NCBI RefSeq assembly: GCF_001673405.1
Contig: NZ_LZLV01000143.1
Location: 45,538 to 109,537 of the forward strand
From: Mycobacterium sp. 1245111.1
GTDB taxonomy: Bacteria; Actinomycetota; Actinomycetes; Mycobacteriales; Mycobacteriaceae
Direction of reading: 5' to 3'
Length of the DNA stretch: 64,000 nt
Under the pieces are notes generated by a model. That model was not told where the DNA came from. It worked only from the letters and a program-made list of their open reading frames with translations, and did not search any database. The position numbers and the translations under genes were made by a program. Below, piece by piece: positions 17,604 through 27,226 of this stretch. How positions within the stretch are numbered: the first letter of the stretch is position 1; the number at the start of each line of letters is the position of its first letter.

Positions 17604-19955
17604 ATGTTGCAACGACTCACTCGAGTGGCGATCGGCGCACCGCGCCGGGTCATTGTCGTGGCTGTCCTGCTTGCCATCGGGGCCGCGATATTCGGCCTAC
17701 CCGTGGTCGACCGCCTATCCGGCGGCGGGTTCGAAGACCCGTCCTCGGAGTCGGCCCGCGCCAGCGACCTGCTCCGGAACAAATTCGGACAGACCGATCA
17801 GCAAATACTGATTGTCGTCACCGCACCGGACGGCGCGACCAGCGCCCGGGCGCGGCGGGTCGGCACGGACGTGGTGGACCGGCTCCGAAGGTCGCCATGG
17901 GTGCTGGACGTGTCATCGGCCTGGACGTCGCCGCCACCGGCCGCCGCTGGGCTGATCAGCAAGGACGGCAAGTCGGGGATGATCGCGGCCGGGCTGAAGG
18001 GCGGAGAAAACGACGCGCAGAAGTACGCCAGCGCGCTGACATCTCAGTTGGTGCATGACCGAGACGGTGTGACCATGCGCGCGGGCGGTATGGCCGTGGC
18101 GTATGCCCAGATCAACGGCCAGAACGAACGCGACCTGGTGGTGATGGAATCCATCGCGATTCCGCTGAGCTTCGCGGTGCTGGTCTGGGTGCTGGGCGGC
18201 GTGGTAGCCGCGGCCCTGCCGGTTCTGCTGGGTGGATTCGCCATCGTCTGCACGACGGCGGTGCTGCGGCTGATCAGCTTCGCCACCGATGTTTCGACCT
18301 ATGCGCTGGACCTGAGCATTGCGATGGGCTTGGCACTAGCCATCGACTACAACCTCCTGATCATCAGCCGTTACCGCGAGGAGCTCGCGCGGGCCGGCGA
18401 CCGGCGCGAGGCGTTGCTGCGCACGATGGCCACCGCCGGTCGGACCGTGCTGTTCTCGGCGACGACGGTCGGGTTGTCGATGGCGGTAATGGCGGTGTTC
18501 CCGATGTATTTCTTGAAATCATCGGCCTACACCATCGTGGCCACGGCCGTCGTTGTCGCGATCGCGGCGGTGGTGATAACGCCTGCCGCCATTGCGCTGC
18601 TGGGCCCGCGGCTGGACGCGCTGGATGCTCACCGGCTGGTCCGGCGCCTGCTGCCGCCGGGAAAGTCGTGGCGCGATCACGCGCACAAACCGGTTCACCT
18701 GCAGTTCTGGTACCGGTCGACGCGGTTCGTGCTGCGGCATGCGCTGCCCGCCGGTCTGAGCGTCGTGGTGCTTCTGCTGGTACTCGGCACCCCGTTCTTG
18801 GGCGTCAAGTGGGGATTTCCGGACGAACGCGTGCTGCCCCAGTCGGCGTCCTCCCGTCAGGTCGCCGACATGCTGGACCACGATTTCAGCAACGGCCTGG
18901 GAACCGCGGTCACGGTTGCCGTGCCCGACGCCGGCAACGCCAGCGATGTGGGACGTTATGCCGCCGACCTGTCGCACGTTCCGGATGTCTCATCGGTCAC
19001 CGCGCCAAGCGGGACCTACGTGCGCGGCGCGCTGGCCGGACCCGTCGCCGCCGCCACCGGCTCGGCGGACGGCAGCGCGTTTCTCACAGTGTCGACCACA
19101 GCGCCGTTGTACTCCCAGGCCTCGGCCACGCAGCTGGACCGCTTGCACCGGGTCCCGACGCCGTCAGGCCGGTCGGTGGAGATGACCGGGTTGGCCCAAA
19201 TCAACCGCGACAGCATCGCGGCGATCACCACCCGGTTGCCGTTGGTGCTCGGGCTGATCGCCGTGATCACCTTCGCGCTGTTGTTCTTGCTGACCGGCAG
19301 CGCCGTGCTGCCGTTGCAAGCGCTGGTGTGCAACGTGTTGTCGCTGACCGCCGCATTCGGCGCGTTGGTATGGGTGTTTCAAGACGGCCACTTGGGCGCC
19401 TTCGGCACCACGACGAACGGAACCTTGAACGCCAACATCCCAGTGTTGTTGTTCTGCATCGCTTTTGGGCTGGCGATGGACTACGAGGTATTCCTGGTTT
19501 CGCGCATTCACGAGTATTGGGTGGCCTCCGAAGTCACCCGTGAGGTGTTGCCGAGTGCGGCCGTCGCACGCGCGGCCAACGACGAGAGCACGGCGCACGG
19601 CATCGCCGGCATCGGCCGTGTCGTCACCACCGCCGCGCTGGTGATGTCGATTTCGTTCCCCGCGCTGATTCCTGCTCATGTGTCGTTCATGCGAATGCTC
19701 GGTGTCGGGTTGACGCTCGCCGTGCTGGTGGATGCCACCCTTGTGCGGATGGTCCTGGTTCCGGCATTCATTCACCTGCTTGGCCGGTGGACCTGGTGGG
19801 CGCCGGAACCGCTTGTCCGCCTGCGTAATCGGATTTCGATCGACGAAGAAACCGAGGCCGCGGTGGGGCGGGACCGCTGGTTTGGCGACACGCCTGAGCG
19901 TCACGAAAATGACGTCACGGGACAGCCCGCTGCGTCAGTGCCGCGTGGCGACTAG
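17604..19955 (+). CDS. MMPL family RND-type transporter
   Basis: A polytopic membrane protein of 783 residues from the chosen ATG (MLQRLTRVAIGAPRRVIVV). It has the two MMPL halves, each with a large periplasmic loop followed by a helix bundle. The proton-relay-type Asp-Tyr pairs typical of MMPL/RND proteins are in ALAIDYNLLIISRYREE and FGLAMDYEVFLVSRIHE. The GGAGGG site at 17590 supports the start. An ATG at 17586 is an alternative, and the open frame back to 17439 has no family similarity. The substrate is unknown. Its 3' end overlaps the convergent DMT gene by 21 bp. Confidence 0.93.
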   Translation: MLQRLTRVAIGAPRRVIVVAVLLAIGAAIFGLPVVDRLSGGGFEDPSSESARASDLLRNKFGQTDQQILIVVTAPDGATSARARRVGTDVVDRLRRSPWVLDVSSAWTSPPPAAAGLISKDGKSGMIAAGLKGGENDAQKYASALTSQLVHDRDGVTMRAGGMAVAYAQINGQNERDLVVMESIAIPLSFAVLVWVLGGVVAAALPVLLGGFAIVCTTAVLRLISFATDVSTYALDLSIAMGLALAIDYNLLIISRYREELARAGDRREALLRTMATAGRTVLFSATTVGLSMAVMAVFPMYFLKSSAYTIVATAVVVAIAAVVITPAAIALLGPRLDALDAHRLVRRLLPPGKSWRDHAHKPVHLQFWYRSTRFVLRHALPAGLSVVVLLLVLGTPFLGVKWGFPDERVLPQSASSRQVADMLDHDFSNGLGTAVTVAVPDAGNASDVGRYAADLSHVPDVSSVTAPSGTYVRGALAGPVAAATGSADGSAFLTVSTTAPLYSQASATQLDRLHRVPTPSGRSVEMTGLAQINRDSIAAITTRLPLVLGLIAVITFALLFLLTGSAVLPLQALVCNVLSLTAAFGALVWVFQDGHLGAFGTTTNGTLNANIPVLLFCIAFGLAMDYEVFLVSRIHEYWVASEVTREVLPSAAVARAANDESTAHGIAGIGRVVTTAALVMSISFPALIPAHVSFMRMLGVGLTLAVLVDATLVRMVLVPAFIHLLGRWTWWAPEPLVRLRNRISIDEETEAAVGRDRWFGDTPERHENDVTGQPAASVPRGD

Positions 19956-20843
19956 TGGGCGGCCGCCCCGCAACCGCCGGTGGACCTGACGGCGGGTCGC
20001 CACCGCGTCGATGCGAGCAAGCCGAAAGATGGCTACGGCCGTGAGCGCCAACGCCAGGTAGATCACGATCAATCCGGCCCGACCGGTGTTCAACGTCTCG
20101 TCGAGCACCACCACGCCGAGTACCGCCGCCACCACCGGTTGCGACACCTGCAACGCGGGCATCGACGCGGTAAGGGAGCCCGCGTGAAACGCCGCCTGGC
20201 TCAGCATCACACCGCCGGTAGCGGCCAGGGCACACGCGTACAGCGCGGGGGTTGCGAGCACCCCCGGCAGGCCTTGTCCGAGTCGTGCCATGACCTCTTT
20301 GGTCAGCACCGCGAACACCCCCCATAGTGATCCAGAGACGAGCGCGAAGAGCACCGCGGCAGCAGAGCCGCCCCACATCCGGCCCGCAACGACGCAGATG
20401 ATCGACAGCGGCCCGACCACGCAGGCGACTTCCGCCCAGGTCTGAAGCGGCGCACTCGATCGTCCGGCCTGCGGATTGCCCAACGTCACGATCACCGTCA
20501 CCGCAGCTGTCAGCAAGCCGGCCCACAGCCATTCTTTGCCGGACATCGTGCGCCGATACACCCTCGCATTGATGGGGAGAGCGAAGAGCACCGAGAACAT
20601 CAACAACGCCTGGACCAACAACACTGATCCTTGGCCCAGCGCGGCCGCTTGCAATCCGATGCTGGCCAGCAGCAGCAGCGCACCCCACCACCAGCGTCGA
20701 TTGCGCAGCAGACCGGTGAGCACGGCGACCTGCCCGAGCGATCTATCCATGCTGTACGCCGCGCGCTGCTGTAGGACGTCGCCGATCGCGATGCATAGCG
20801 CCGAACCCAGAGCCAGCACGGCAGCGATCTCTGGCTTGGCCAT
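19935..20843 (-). CDS. DMT superfamily (EamA-like) permease
   Basis: A 302-residue membrane protein with about nine to ten hydrophobic helices and the internal duplication of drug/metabolite transporters. Typical helix motifs are AALGQGSVLLVQALLMFSVLFALP and LQVSQPVVAAVLGVVVLDETL, the latter matching the conserved second EamA half. It ends in a basic tail. It is transcribed towards the MMPL gene, with a 21 bp convergent overlap. The substrate cannot be assigned. Confidence 0.88.
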   Translation of the reverse strand: MAKPEIAAVLALGSALCIAIGDVLQQRAAYSMDRSLGQVAVLTGLLRNRRWWWGALLLLASIGLQAAALGQGSVLLVQALLMFSVLFALPINARVYRRTMSGKEWLWAGLLTAAVTVIVTLGNPQAGRSSAPLQTWAEVACVVGPLSIICVVAGRMWGGSAAAVLFALVSGSLWGVFAVLTKEVMARLGQGLPGVLATPALYACALAATGGVMLSQAAFHAGSLTASMPALQVSQPVVAAVLGVVVLDETLNTGRAGLIVIYLALALTAVAIFRLARIDAVATRRQVHRRLRGGRPLVATRH

Positions 20844-20929
20844 AAACGGTTCTCCGTCGATGTCGAAACGTGAAGGAAATGGCCGCGATTGGTTACCCCT
20901 TATGCCGGGGCGTTACCGGGGCGTTGCTC

Positions 20930-21277
20930 TCAGGCCCGATCCTCGAGCTCGTAGCCGGGGTGGGCGGCGGCCAGCCGGCGTCCGACCAGCGCGCGTAAGG
21001 CCGACCGCACGGGTGCGTCGCCCCCGTCGACCTTGCCGGCGCGGATGGCCGCGGCTAGCTGGGCTTCGTCGTCGAATCCGATGCGGGTGAGCGCCTCGCC
21101 GACGCCGTCATCGGGATCGGCGGTCAACTCGCGTTCGACCATGCGCAGCGCGTTGGCCGCGACCCGGGAATGGAAGTTCACCTGACCCGAGGTGGAATCC
21201 CGCACGTCGGTTTCGAGGAACTCGGCTACCGCGGCGATCAGCTCCGCCGCGGTGGGACGACCGTGTGCGGACGTCAT
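20930..21277 (-). CDS. DUF6285-like protein
   Basis: A 115-residue helical protein starting MTSAHGRPTAAELIAAVAEF. The pattern RPTAAELIAAVAEFLETDV, then FHSRVAANALRMVEREL, matches the small DUF6285 family that is often encoded beside acyl-CoA dehydrogenases and aminoglycoside-phosphotransferase-fold proteins, as here. The ATG at 21277 shares a base with the stop of the catalase-like gene (TGATG). The upstream open frame is Arg-rich and overlaps that gene. Function is unknown; it is the last gene of the operon. Confidence 0.8.
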   Translation of the reverse strand: MTSAHGRPTAAELIAAVAEFLETDVRDSTSGQVNFHSRVAANALRMVERELTADPDDGVGEALTRIGFDDEAQLAAAIRAGKVDGGDAPVRSALRALVGRRLAAAHPGYELEDRA

Positions 21278-22209
21278 CAGGTCGCGGGAGCCTCGGGTCC
21301 GCGGTCGACGCCGGTGCGCAGCTTGACCGACGCGGAGTACGCCACCGTCCGGAAGTGCAGCACCGGGTCGTCGGAGGGCTCGATGCCGTCGGTGACGCGC
21401 ATCGGGTCGAAGACGACGATGTCGCCACCGTGTTCGCGTTCGGTTTCGACGCCGGTGATCTCGAGCGTGCCGACGGTGACGGTCTGATCGCTGCGCCACG
21501 GTTTGGACGGGTCGACCGTGGAGTCGTCCTGCGCGGCGATCTGCACCTCGTAGTCGAACCGAATCGGTTGGGACGCAAGGCGTTCGTCGAGTTCGGTGGT
21601 CAGGAAGTCAGCGTCCTTGGCTTTCGCGACGTCCGCCGGCAGGAACTCCTCGCCGCCGGCGGGCTGCAAGTGATAGCGCACGAATCGCCGGCTGCCGTCG
21701 GGGGCAATCCAGCGGAACGCGTGCAACCCGTGATACGCGACGCTGCCGTAGCTGGCCGGTACCTTGTTCGCTTCTTTGACAACGGGCAGCGCCTTGACGA
21801 AACGCGGATGGGTGGCGATGTATCCGATCAGCCGTAGGGGAGCGGTCGGGCCGGGACGCATCGCCCGCAGCAGCGAGACGAAGCCGTCGGGTGTGCTGGC
21901 CGGGAACAGTTTCGCGGTCTGGGTAGAGACGTCGGTTGTCGACCCGTCGGGCAGGGTGAACTTGACCGCCAGCCCGCGCACGCCCGGCGCATTGTCGGGT
22001 TGCTTGGGATTGCCTGAGCCGCTGGAGAATCGGACCAGGGCGGGAACGGTCGCGCCGCTCAGGTGCGCGGCGTGCGAGAGTGCGGCGGCCTCGGGAGTTG
22101 CCGTGAAGGTACCTCGGTAGAGCTTGCCCTTGGCGTGCAGTGCCCGGTTGCCCGGTTGGGCGCCACCAGTTGCGCGGATTGCGTCGATTGCCTGATCAGG
22201 AGTGACCAC
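21277..22209 (-). CDS. catalase-like haem peroxidase (SrpA type)
   Basis: A 310-residue mini-catalase with only the haem-binding core. The catalytic His is in NRALHAKGKLYRGTF at about residue 25, the VRFSSGSGNPKQPDNAPG segment follows, and the proximal Tyr ligand lies in FRTVAYSASVKLR near the C-terminus. No signal peptide is seen. Such proteins generally act as peroxidases or peroxygenases on organic hydroperoxides rather than as full catalases. Its place 17 bp after the phosphotransferase-like gene, inside a catabolic operon, suggests peroxide protection or an oxidative step. Confidence 0.87.
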   Translation of the reverse strand: MVTPDQAIDAIRATGGAQPGNRALHAKGKLYRGTFTATPEAAALSHAAHLSGATVPALVRFSSGSGNPKQPDNAPGVRGLAVKFTLPDGSTTDVSTQTAKLFPASTPDGFVSLLRAMRPGPTAPLRLIGYIATHPRFVKALPVVKEANKVPASYGSVAYHGLHAFRWIAPDGSRRFVRYHLQPAGGEEFLPADVAKAKDADFLTTELDERLASQPIRFDYEVQIAAQDDSTVDPSKPWRSDQTVTVGTLEITGVETEREHGGDIVVFDPMRVTDGIEPSDDPVLHFRTVAYSASVKLRTGVDRGPEAPAT

Positions 22210-22226
22210 AGCACAACCCTAGGCTC

Positions 22227-23213
22227 TCAACCAGCATGCGCGACCGCGTTCTCGAGCAAATTGAGCAAGTCCCACTCGGTCTCGCAGACGCGGCGACCGA
22301 TCGTCGCGAGTTCGACCGAGCGGGCCTGCCCGCTCAGGTGGCGTTCGGCCTGGTAGCGGCAGATGATTCCCCAACGCAGTGTGGCCTGAACCACCCACCA
22401 GTGAAGCGCGGTCCGATCGATCGTCGTCCCGCCGGCTTTTTCATAACAGTGAACGAAATCCTCGATGCTGCCCAGCCCGCCGGCCGCGAGACTCAGTGGC
22501 GCGCCGAACCGCCAGGCCCGGATGCAGAACCACGCCAGGTCTTCATAGACCTCGCCGATATGCACGAGCTCCCAATCCAGCACGGCCGCCAGCCCGGATC
22601 GGTCGACGATGAGGTTTCCCATCCGAAAGTCGCCATGCACCAACCGCTGCGGGGACGGCGCCGGCCGATTGTCGGCGAGCCAGCGAAACGCCCACTCGAA
22701 GGTGGCGGTGGTGTCGCCCATGGTGTCCAGCTGCTCGCGCCACCCCGCCAACTGGTCCTCGTCGCTGATGCCGGGCAGATTCGTGTCAGCCCGGTGGATA
22801 GCGGCCAGTGCTTCGGCGCACTGGCGCAGCAGTCGTTGCCGCCCGACGTCGTCGAGCTGACGCTGGATACGCCGGACGATCGTCTCGCCGGCGATCGCGT
22901 CGCAAATCAGAAACGGATTACCCAGTGCGACAACGGAATCGCTGGCAACGATGATGTGGGGGACCGGTGCGCCGGCGGCAGCCGCGACGCGTTGCGCGCT
23001 GGCCTCGAGTTCCATGCCGGCGTGCACCTCGTCGGGTGGACCGGTGCGCAGGATCAGCGACCGTCGCTGTCCGCCGGTGATCGCTTCGAAGGCCCACGTG
23101 GTGCGGCTGGCCCCGCCGGTCAACGTCACCAGGCTCTCGACGACGGTGCCGGCACCGAGGGCGGGTTCGAGCACGTCGACGAGTTTCGGCGCCAGGTGTT
23201 CGGCGAGGGTCAC
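22227..23213 (-). CDS. phosphotransferase-fold protein (APH family, ACAD-associated)
   Basis: A 328-residue protein with the aminoglycoside-phosphotransferase/choline-kinase fold. The catalytic loop RLVHGDFRMGNLIVD and the metal-binding Asp in AVLDWELVHIGEVYEDLAW are intact, so it is probably an active kinase. Fusions and neighbours of this family with acyl-CoA dehydrogenases (ACAD10/11 type) phosphorylate hydroxyacyl groups before dehydration, so a role on a 4-hydroxyacyl-CoA-like intermediate is plausible but inferred. The GTG at 23213 overlaps the dehydrogenase stop (GTGA). Confidence 0.88.
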   Translation of the reverse strand: MTLAEHLAPKLVDVLEPALGAGTVVESLVTLTGGASRTTWAFEAITGGQRRSLILRTGPPDEVHAGMELEASAQRVAAAAGAPVPHIIVASDSVVALGNPFLICDAIAGETIVRRIQRQLDDVGRQRLLRQCAEALAAIHRADTNLPGISDEDQLAGWREQLDTMGDTTATFEWAFRWLADNRPAPSPQRLVHGDFRMGNLIVDRSGLAAVLDWELVHIGEVYEDLAWFCIRAWRFGAPLSLAAGGLGSIEDFVHCYEKAGGTTIDRTALHWWVVQATLRWGIICRYQAERHLSGQARSVELATIGRRVCETEWDLLNLLENAVAHAG

Positions 23214-24448
23214 TTGTGTCCGAACCTGAACAGCCGCTGGGCGACCCGGCGGATCTGGATCTCCTCGGCGCCCTCGGTGATGCGGTAGCGGCGGTGATGC
23301 CGATAGATGTGCTCGAACGGCTCGTGGCGGCTGTATCCCAGGCCGCCGAAGATCTGCATCGCGCGGTCGGCGGCGTCGCACACCAGCCGGTTGGCCCGGT
23401 AATTGGCCATGGACACCTTGTCCGAGACTTCCATGTGATGGTCGCGGTCGAGGTGCCACGCCGCGTACTGGACCAGCAACCGGACCATCTGGGCTTCGGT
23501 CTGCAGCTCGGCCAGTGGCCACTGCACCGCCTGGTTTGTTGCCAAAGGCTTGCCGAAAACCATTCGTTTACCGGCATATTCGGCGGCACGGCCGATGCAG
23601 TATTGCGCCGCGCCCAGGCTGCTGGCTGCCTGCCGGATGCGGTTCTCGTGCAGAAAGGTCTGCGCGACCTCCAGTCCCCGGTCGACTTCGCCGAGCACCG
23701 CGTCGGCGGGTACCCGCACGTCGGTCAACTCGACCTCACCGTGGTCGGTGGGCATGTTGAAGGTCCACCAGTAGTACGGCACTTCGAAACCCGGAGTGTC
23801 GGTGGGCACCAGGAACGCGGTGATGCCCTGGGCCTGACCGGGCTCGCCGGAGGTGCGGGCGAAGATCAAGTCGTGCGTGGCCCGGTGCACGCCGGTGTTG
23901 AATCGCTTGGAACCGTTGATAATCCAGTCGTCGCCGTCGGGTTTGGCATGAGTCTCCAGCCAGGTGGCGTCGGAGCCGTGCAGCGGCTCGGTCAGACCGA
24001 ACGCCATCGAACGCTCGCCGGTGATCAGCGCCTCGGACCACGCGGCGCGCTGCTCGTCGGTGCCGAACCGCTCCATCATGATCACCTGTGGGAAGTTGCC
24101 GACGATCGACGATTCGTTCTGCAGGTCGTTGTGCAGGCCAAGACCCTTGTGCGCCAAATGTTCCCGAATCACCGCCATGTCGACGTTGGTGCCGTCGCGC
24201 CCGCCGAGCGACGCCGGCAGCCCGTAGCGCAGCCAGCCGGCCCGGTCTGCCCGCCGGCGCATCTCGGACAGCAGGTCCTCCCACTCCCGGGTAGGGATCC
24301 CGTCGTTGTCCCAGTCGGTGCGGGCGTGTTCCCGCCGCTGGTCGAAGTACTGCATGTTCTCGGCCTGCAGCGGGGCGATCTCGCGTTCGATGAAAGCGTC
24401 CATCTCGGCGAGCACACCCGGAAGGTGGTCGGGCAACGTGAAATCCAC
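23210..24448 (-). CDS. acyl-CoA dehydrogenase
   Basis: A 412-residue flavoenzyme for alpha,beta-dehydrogenation of an acyl-CoA. Visible features are the FAD/substrate segment MAFGLTEPLHGSDATWLETH, WWTFNMPTDHGEVELTDVRVPADAVLG, and the C-terminal helix QIFGGLGYSRHEPFEHIYRHHRRYRITEG-type stretch, in which the Glu of TEG aligns with the catalytic base of the family. The GTG at 24448 has an AAGGAG site 8-10 bp upstream. It sits with the phosphotransferase-fold gene as a coupled pair (GTGA), an arrangement recalling eukaryotic ACAD10/11. Confidence 0.92.
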   Translation of the reverse strand: MDFTLPDHLPGVLAEMDAFIEREIAPLQAENMQYFDQRREHARTDWDNDGIPTREWEDLLSEMRRRADRAGWLRYGLPASLGGRDGTNVDMAVIREHLAHKGLGLHNDLQNESSIVGNFPQVIMMERFGTDEQRAAWSEALITGERSMAFGLTEPLHGSDATWLETHAKPDGDDWIINGSKRFNTGVHRATHDLIFARTSGEPGQAQGITAFLVPTDTPGFEVPYYWWTFNMPTDHGEVELTDVRVPADAVLGEVDRGLEVAQTFLHENRIRQAASSLGAAQYCIGRAAEYAGKRMVFGKPLATNQAVQWPLAELQTEAQMVRLLVQYAAWHLDRDHHMEVSDKVSMANYRANRLVCDAADRAMQIFGGLGYSRHEPFEHIYRHHRRYRITEGAEEIQIRRVAQRLFRFGHK

Positions 24449-24460
24449 TGTGATTTCTCC

Positions 24461-25072
24461 TTAGGCGCCGTACAGGGTCTTCTTCCACACCGTAGCGAGG
24501 GTCGCGATCGCGTCGTCGTCGCTGATCTTCATATCCAGACCGGAGCCTCCGACGAATACCGTGGTGAAGTTCTCGAACAACAGCGCGATCGCCGCAGCGA
24601 TGTGCTCGGGGTTGAGGTCGGCGGCGTAGCCCTGTCGCTGCGCACTTCGGACCGAGTCCGCGACGATGTTCATGCCGAACCGCCGAAATTCGTTCTGCAG
24701 AGCGGCAAATCGCTGCTGGGTGGTCGCTAGCTGATCGATCGCGATCATGATGCCGATGTTCTGCTTGAACATATTCCAGTAGCCGGTCACCACCGTCGTG
24801 AAGAATGCTTCGTCGTCGGCAGAGTCCGGCAGATGCAGGCTCAACCCGGAGGGCGTCAACACCTCGTGCAGAAACGATTCGGCCAGGGCCGCAAGCAGAT
24901 CTTCCTTGTCGTCGAAGTACCTGTAGAACACCGCGCCGGACTTGCCGGCGGCAGATGTGATGTCGGCCAGCGTGGTGCCGTGAAAACCCCGCTCCGCGAA
25001 GAGTTTGCGGGCGGACTGCTCGATGGCCGCCCGGGTCTGGCGGCCTTTCGCAGTCACGACATCGGTGGGCAT
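24461..25072 (-). CDS. TetR/AcrR family regulator
   Basis: A 203-residue repressor-type protein. The helix-turn-helix is at about residues 32-54 (TTLADITSAAGKSGAVFYRYF), preceded by the family helix TRAAIEQSARKLFAERGFHG. It lies inside the operon, between the lyase and dehydrogenase genes, with its start sharing one base with the lyase stop. That suggests it autoregulates this cluster. An inverted repeat at 29547-29564 at the head of the operon is a candidate operator. Confidence 0.92.
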   Translation of the reverse strand: MPTDVVTAKGRQTRAAIEQSARKLFAERGFHGTTLADITSAAGKSGAVFYRYFDDKEDLLAALAESFLHEVLTPSGLSLHLPDSADDEAFFTTVVTGYWNMFKQNIGIMIAIDQLATTQQRFAALQNEFRRFGMNIVADSVRSAQRQGYAADLNPEHIAAAIALLFENFTTVFVGGSGLDMKISDDDAIATLATVWKKTLYGA

Positions 25073-25965
25073 CAGTGCTGTATCCGGTCGCCCGCCCGCA
25101 GTAAGGCACTCGGTAAGTCATGGCCGACAACCGATCTCGCCACGCCTGCCGCTTCGATCGCGGCCGGCAGGTCGATATCGACGTCGATGCCGCTGTCGCG
25201 CAGCAGGTACACCAGATCCTCGGTGGCGATGTTGCCGGTGGCACCCGGCGCGAACGGGCAGCCGCCCAACCCGCCGGCCGAGGCGTCCAGCCGGGTGACG
25301 CCCGACTCGACCGCGGCGTACGCGCTGGCCAGCCCGGCGCCGCGGGTGTTGTGGAAATGACCGCCCAGTGCCAACTCGCCGATCACCGGCCGCAGCTGGG
25401 TGATCAGCGAGCGCACCCGTCCCGGGGTGGTGGTGCCGACGGTGTCGGCGATGCTGAACCGGTCTGCGCCGCGGTCGCGCGCGGCGGCGGCGATGTCGAG
25501 GACCCGCTGCGGCGGGGTGGGCCCTTCGAACGGGCAGTCCCACGCGACGGCGACGATCACCTCGACGGTGACGCCGCTGTCGTGGGCGATGGCGACGATG
25601 TCGCTGATCTGTTCGGTGGCCTGCGCACTGCTGCGCCCGACGTTGGCCTGGCTGAACGCATCGCTGGCGGCGACCACGTATTCGATCGAGCGCAAACCCG
25701 CCGAGACGGCCCGCCTGGCACCGTTGGGGCTGGCCACCAGAGCGGAGAAATCGATGTCGGGGTAGTGGTGCAATTCGGCGGCCAGCTCGGCGGCATCGGC
25801 CATCGACGGTACCTTCGACGGGGAGACGAACGCGGTGGCCTCGACTTCGCGCACCCCGGTGGCGGCGACGGCGGCCAGCAGTTCCAGCTTGGCCGACAAC
25901 GGGATTGGCTTCTCGATCTGCAAACCGTCGCGCAGCGCTACCTCGCGAATGTCGACGTGAACCAT
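25072..25965 (-). CDS. hydroxymethylglutaryl-CoA lyase-like enzyme
   Basis: A 297-residue TIM-barrel enzyme of the DRE-metallolyase (HMGL-like) family. The signature REVALRDGLQ is at residues 7-16. The metal-binding HFHNTRGAGLASAYAA and the catalytic loop with Cys in GGLGGCPFAPGATGN, as in HMG-CoA lyases, are also present. It should cleave a 3-hydroxy-3-methyl-type acyl-CoA, releasing acetyl-CoA (or propionyl-CoA) and a keto acid. A GAGGAG site precedes the ATG at 25965. Its operon partners suggest it works on a CoA ester made by the CoA-transferase. Confidence 0.92.
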   Translation of the reverse strand: MVHVDIREVALRDGLQIEKPIPLSAKLELLAAVAATGVREVEATAFVSPSKVPSMADAAELAAELHHYPDIDFSALVASPNGARRAVSAGLRSIEYVVAASDAFSQANVGRSSAQATEQISDIVAIAHDSGVTVEVIVAVAWDCPFEGPTPPQRVLDIAAAARDRGADRFSIADTVGTTTPGRVRSLITQLRPVIGELALGGHFHNTRGAGLASAYAAVESGVTRLDASAGGLGGCPFAPGATGNIATEDLVYLLRDSGIDVDIDLPAAIEAAGVARSVVGHDLPSALLRAGDRIQH

Positions 25966-26026
25966 AGCGCCGCTCCTCCTGCTTCTCTGGATCGCACTGC
26001 CCTGTTGATCGTCGCCGGCGGGGTCA

Positions 26027-27226
26027 TCAGATCACCCCTTCGCTGTGCAACTCCTCGACCTCGGCGGCGCTCTTGCCGAGCAGGCCGAGGTAGACGTCGT
26101 CGTTGTGCTGACCAGGACGGGCCGAGCCGGCATTGCGGACACTTCCCGGTGATTCCGACAGCACCGGTGTGACGCCCGGGCCCAGCACCGGTCGGCCGAG
26201 TCGTTCGTCGTGGTGCTCGACGAGCATGCCGCGCGCCCGAAGCTGCGGGTCGTTCACCACCTCGGCGACGGTGTTGATCGGACCTGAGATCACGCCCGCG
26301 GCGCTGAGGGTGTCGATGATGTCGCCGGGTTCACGCTCGGCGGCCCAGGCGCCGATGATGGTGTCCAGCTCGTCTTGATTCCGGCCGCGGGCAACGTGAT
26401 TGGCGAACCGCTCGTCGGTGGCCAGCTCGGGGCGGCCCATCGCCTTGCACAGCCGGGCGAACACGGTGTCCTGGTTGGCCGCGATCACCACCCACGAGCC
26501 GTCGGCGCTCTGGTAGATGTTCGACGGCGCGATGCCTTCCAGCCGGGTGCCCGACGGTCCGCGAACCACACCGCCGACGTCATAGTCGGGGATGGTGGAT
26601 TCCTGTACGGCCAAGCATGATTCGGTCAGCGCGACGTCGACCACTTGACCGCGTCCGGTGACGCTGCGCCGATACAGCGCAGCGAGCGCGCCCTGGGCGC
26701 CGAACATTCCGGCCAGGCTGTCGCCGAGTGACAGCGCCAGCCGGGGTGGCGGGCCGCCCGGGAAGCCGTTGAGGTGCCGCAACCCGCTGGACGCCTCGGC
26801 GACCGAGGCGTATCCGGCCTTGTGAGCGTCGGGACCAGTCTGCCCGTAGCCCGATACCCGAACCAGGATGATCCCCGAATTACGTTGGCTGAGAACGTCG
26901 TAACCGAGGTCCCACTTCTCCAGGGTGCCGGGGCGGAAGTTTTCCACGATGATGTCCGATTTCTCGACGAGGTCGAGGAACAGCCCGCGGCCGCGGGGCT
27001 GACGCAGGTCCAGTGTGACGGCACGCTTGTTGCGAGCATGCACGGTCCAGAAGACGTGGTGGCCGTCGACTTCGGCCTGGCCCCAGGTGCGCAGCGGGTC
27101 GGGCGCGCCTGGCGGCTCGACCTTGATCACGTCGGCGCCCATGTCCCCGAGCAGCCGTCCGGCGAACGGCCCGGCGATCAGGGTGCCCAGTTCGATCACC
27201 CGGATACCGTCGAGCGCACCTGTCAT
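26027..27226 (-). CDS. family III CoA-transferase (CaiB/BaiF)
   Basis: A 399-residue protein of the CaiB/BaiF CoA-transferase family, which moves CoA between carboxylic acids. Characteristic segments are VIELGTLIAGPFAGRLLGDMGADVIKVE at the N-terminus, VENFRPGTLEKWDLGYD, and LSLGDSLAGMFGA, which contains the likely catalytic Asp. The ATG at 27226 overlaps the hydrolase stop (ATGA). In this operon it would activate the acid produced by ring or side-chain cleavage (inference). Confidence 0.92.
   Translation of the reverse strand: MTGALDGIRVIELGTLIAGPFAGRLLGDMGADVIKVEPPGAPDPLRTWGQAEVDGHHVFWTVHARNKRAVTLDLRQPRGRGLFLDLVEKSDIIVENFRPGTLEKWDLGYDVLSQRNSGIILVRVSGYGQTGPDAHKAGYASVAEASSGLRHLNGFPGGPPPRLALSLGDSLAGMFGAQGALAALYRRSVTGRGQVVDVALTESCLAVQESTIPDYDVGGVVRGPSGTRLEGIAPSNIYQSADGSWVVIAANQDTVFARLCKAMGRPELATDERFANHVARGRNQDELDTIIGAWAAEREPGDIIDTLSAAGVISGPINTVAEVVNDPQLRARGMLVEHHDERLGRPVLGPGVTPVLSESPGSVRNAGSARPGQHNDDVYLGLLGKSAAEVEELHSEGVI

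Noticed and set aside
23216..24730. 504-codon plus-strand frame opposite the acyl-CoA dehydrogenase
   Set aside because: Long only because of GC-rich codon structure; no motif, and the minus-strand gene has clear domains.
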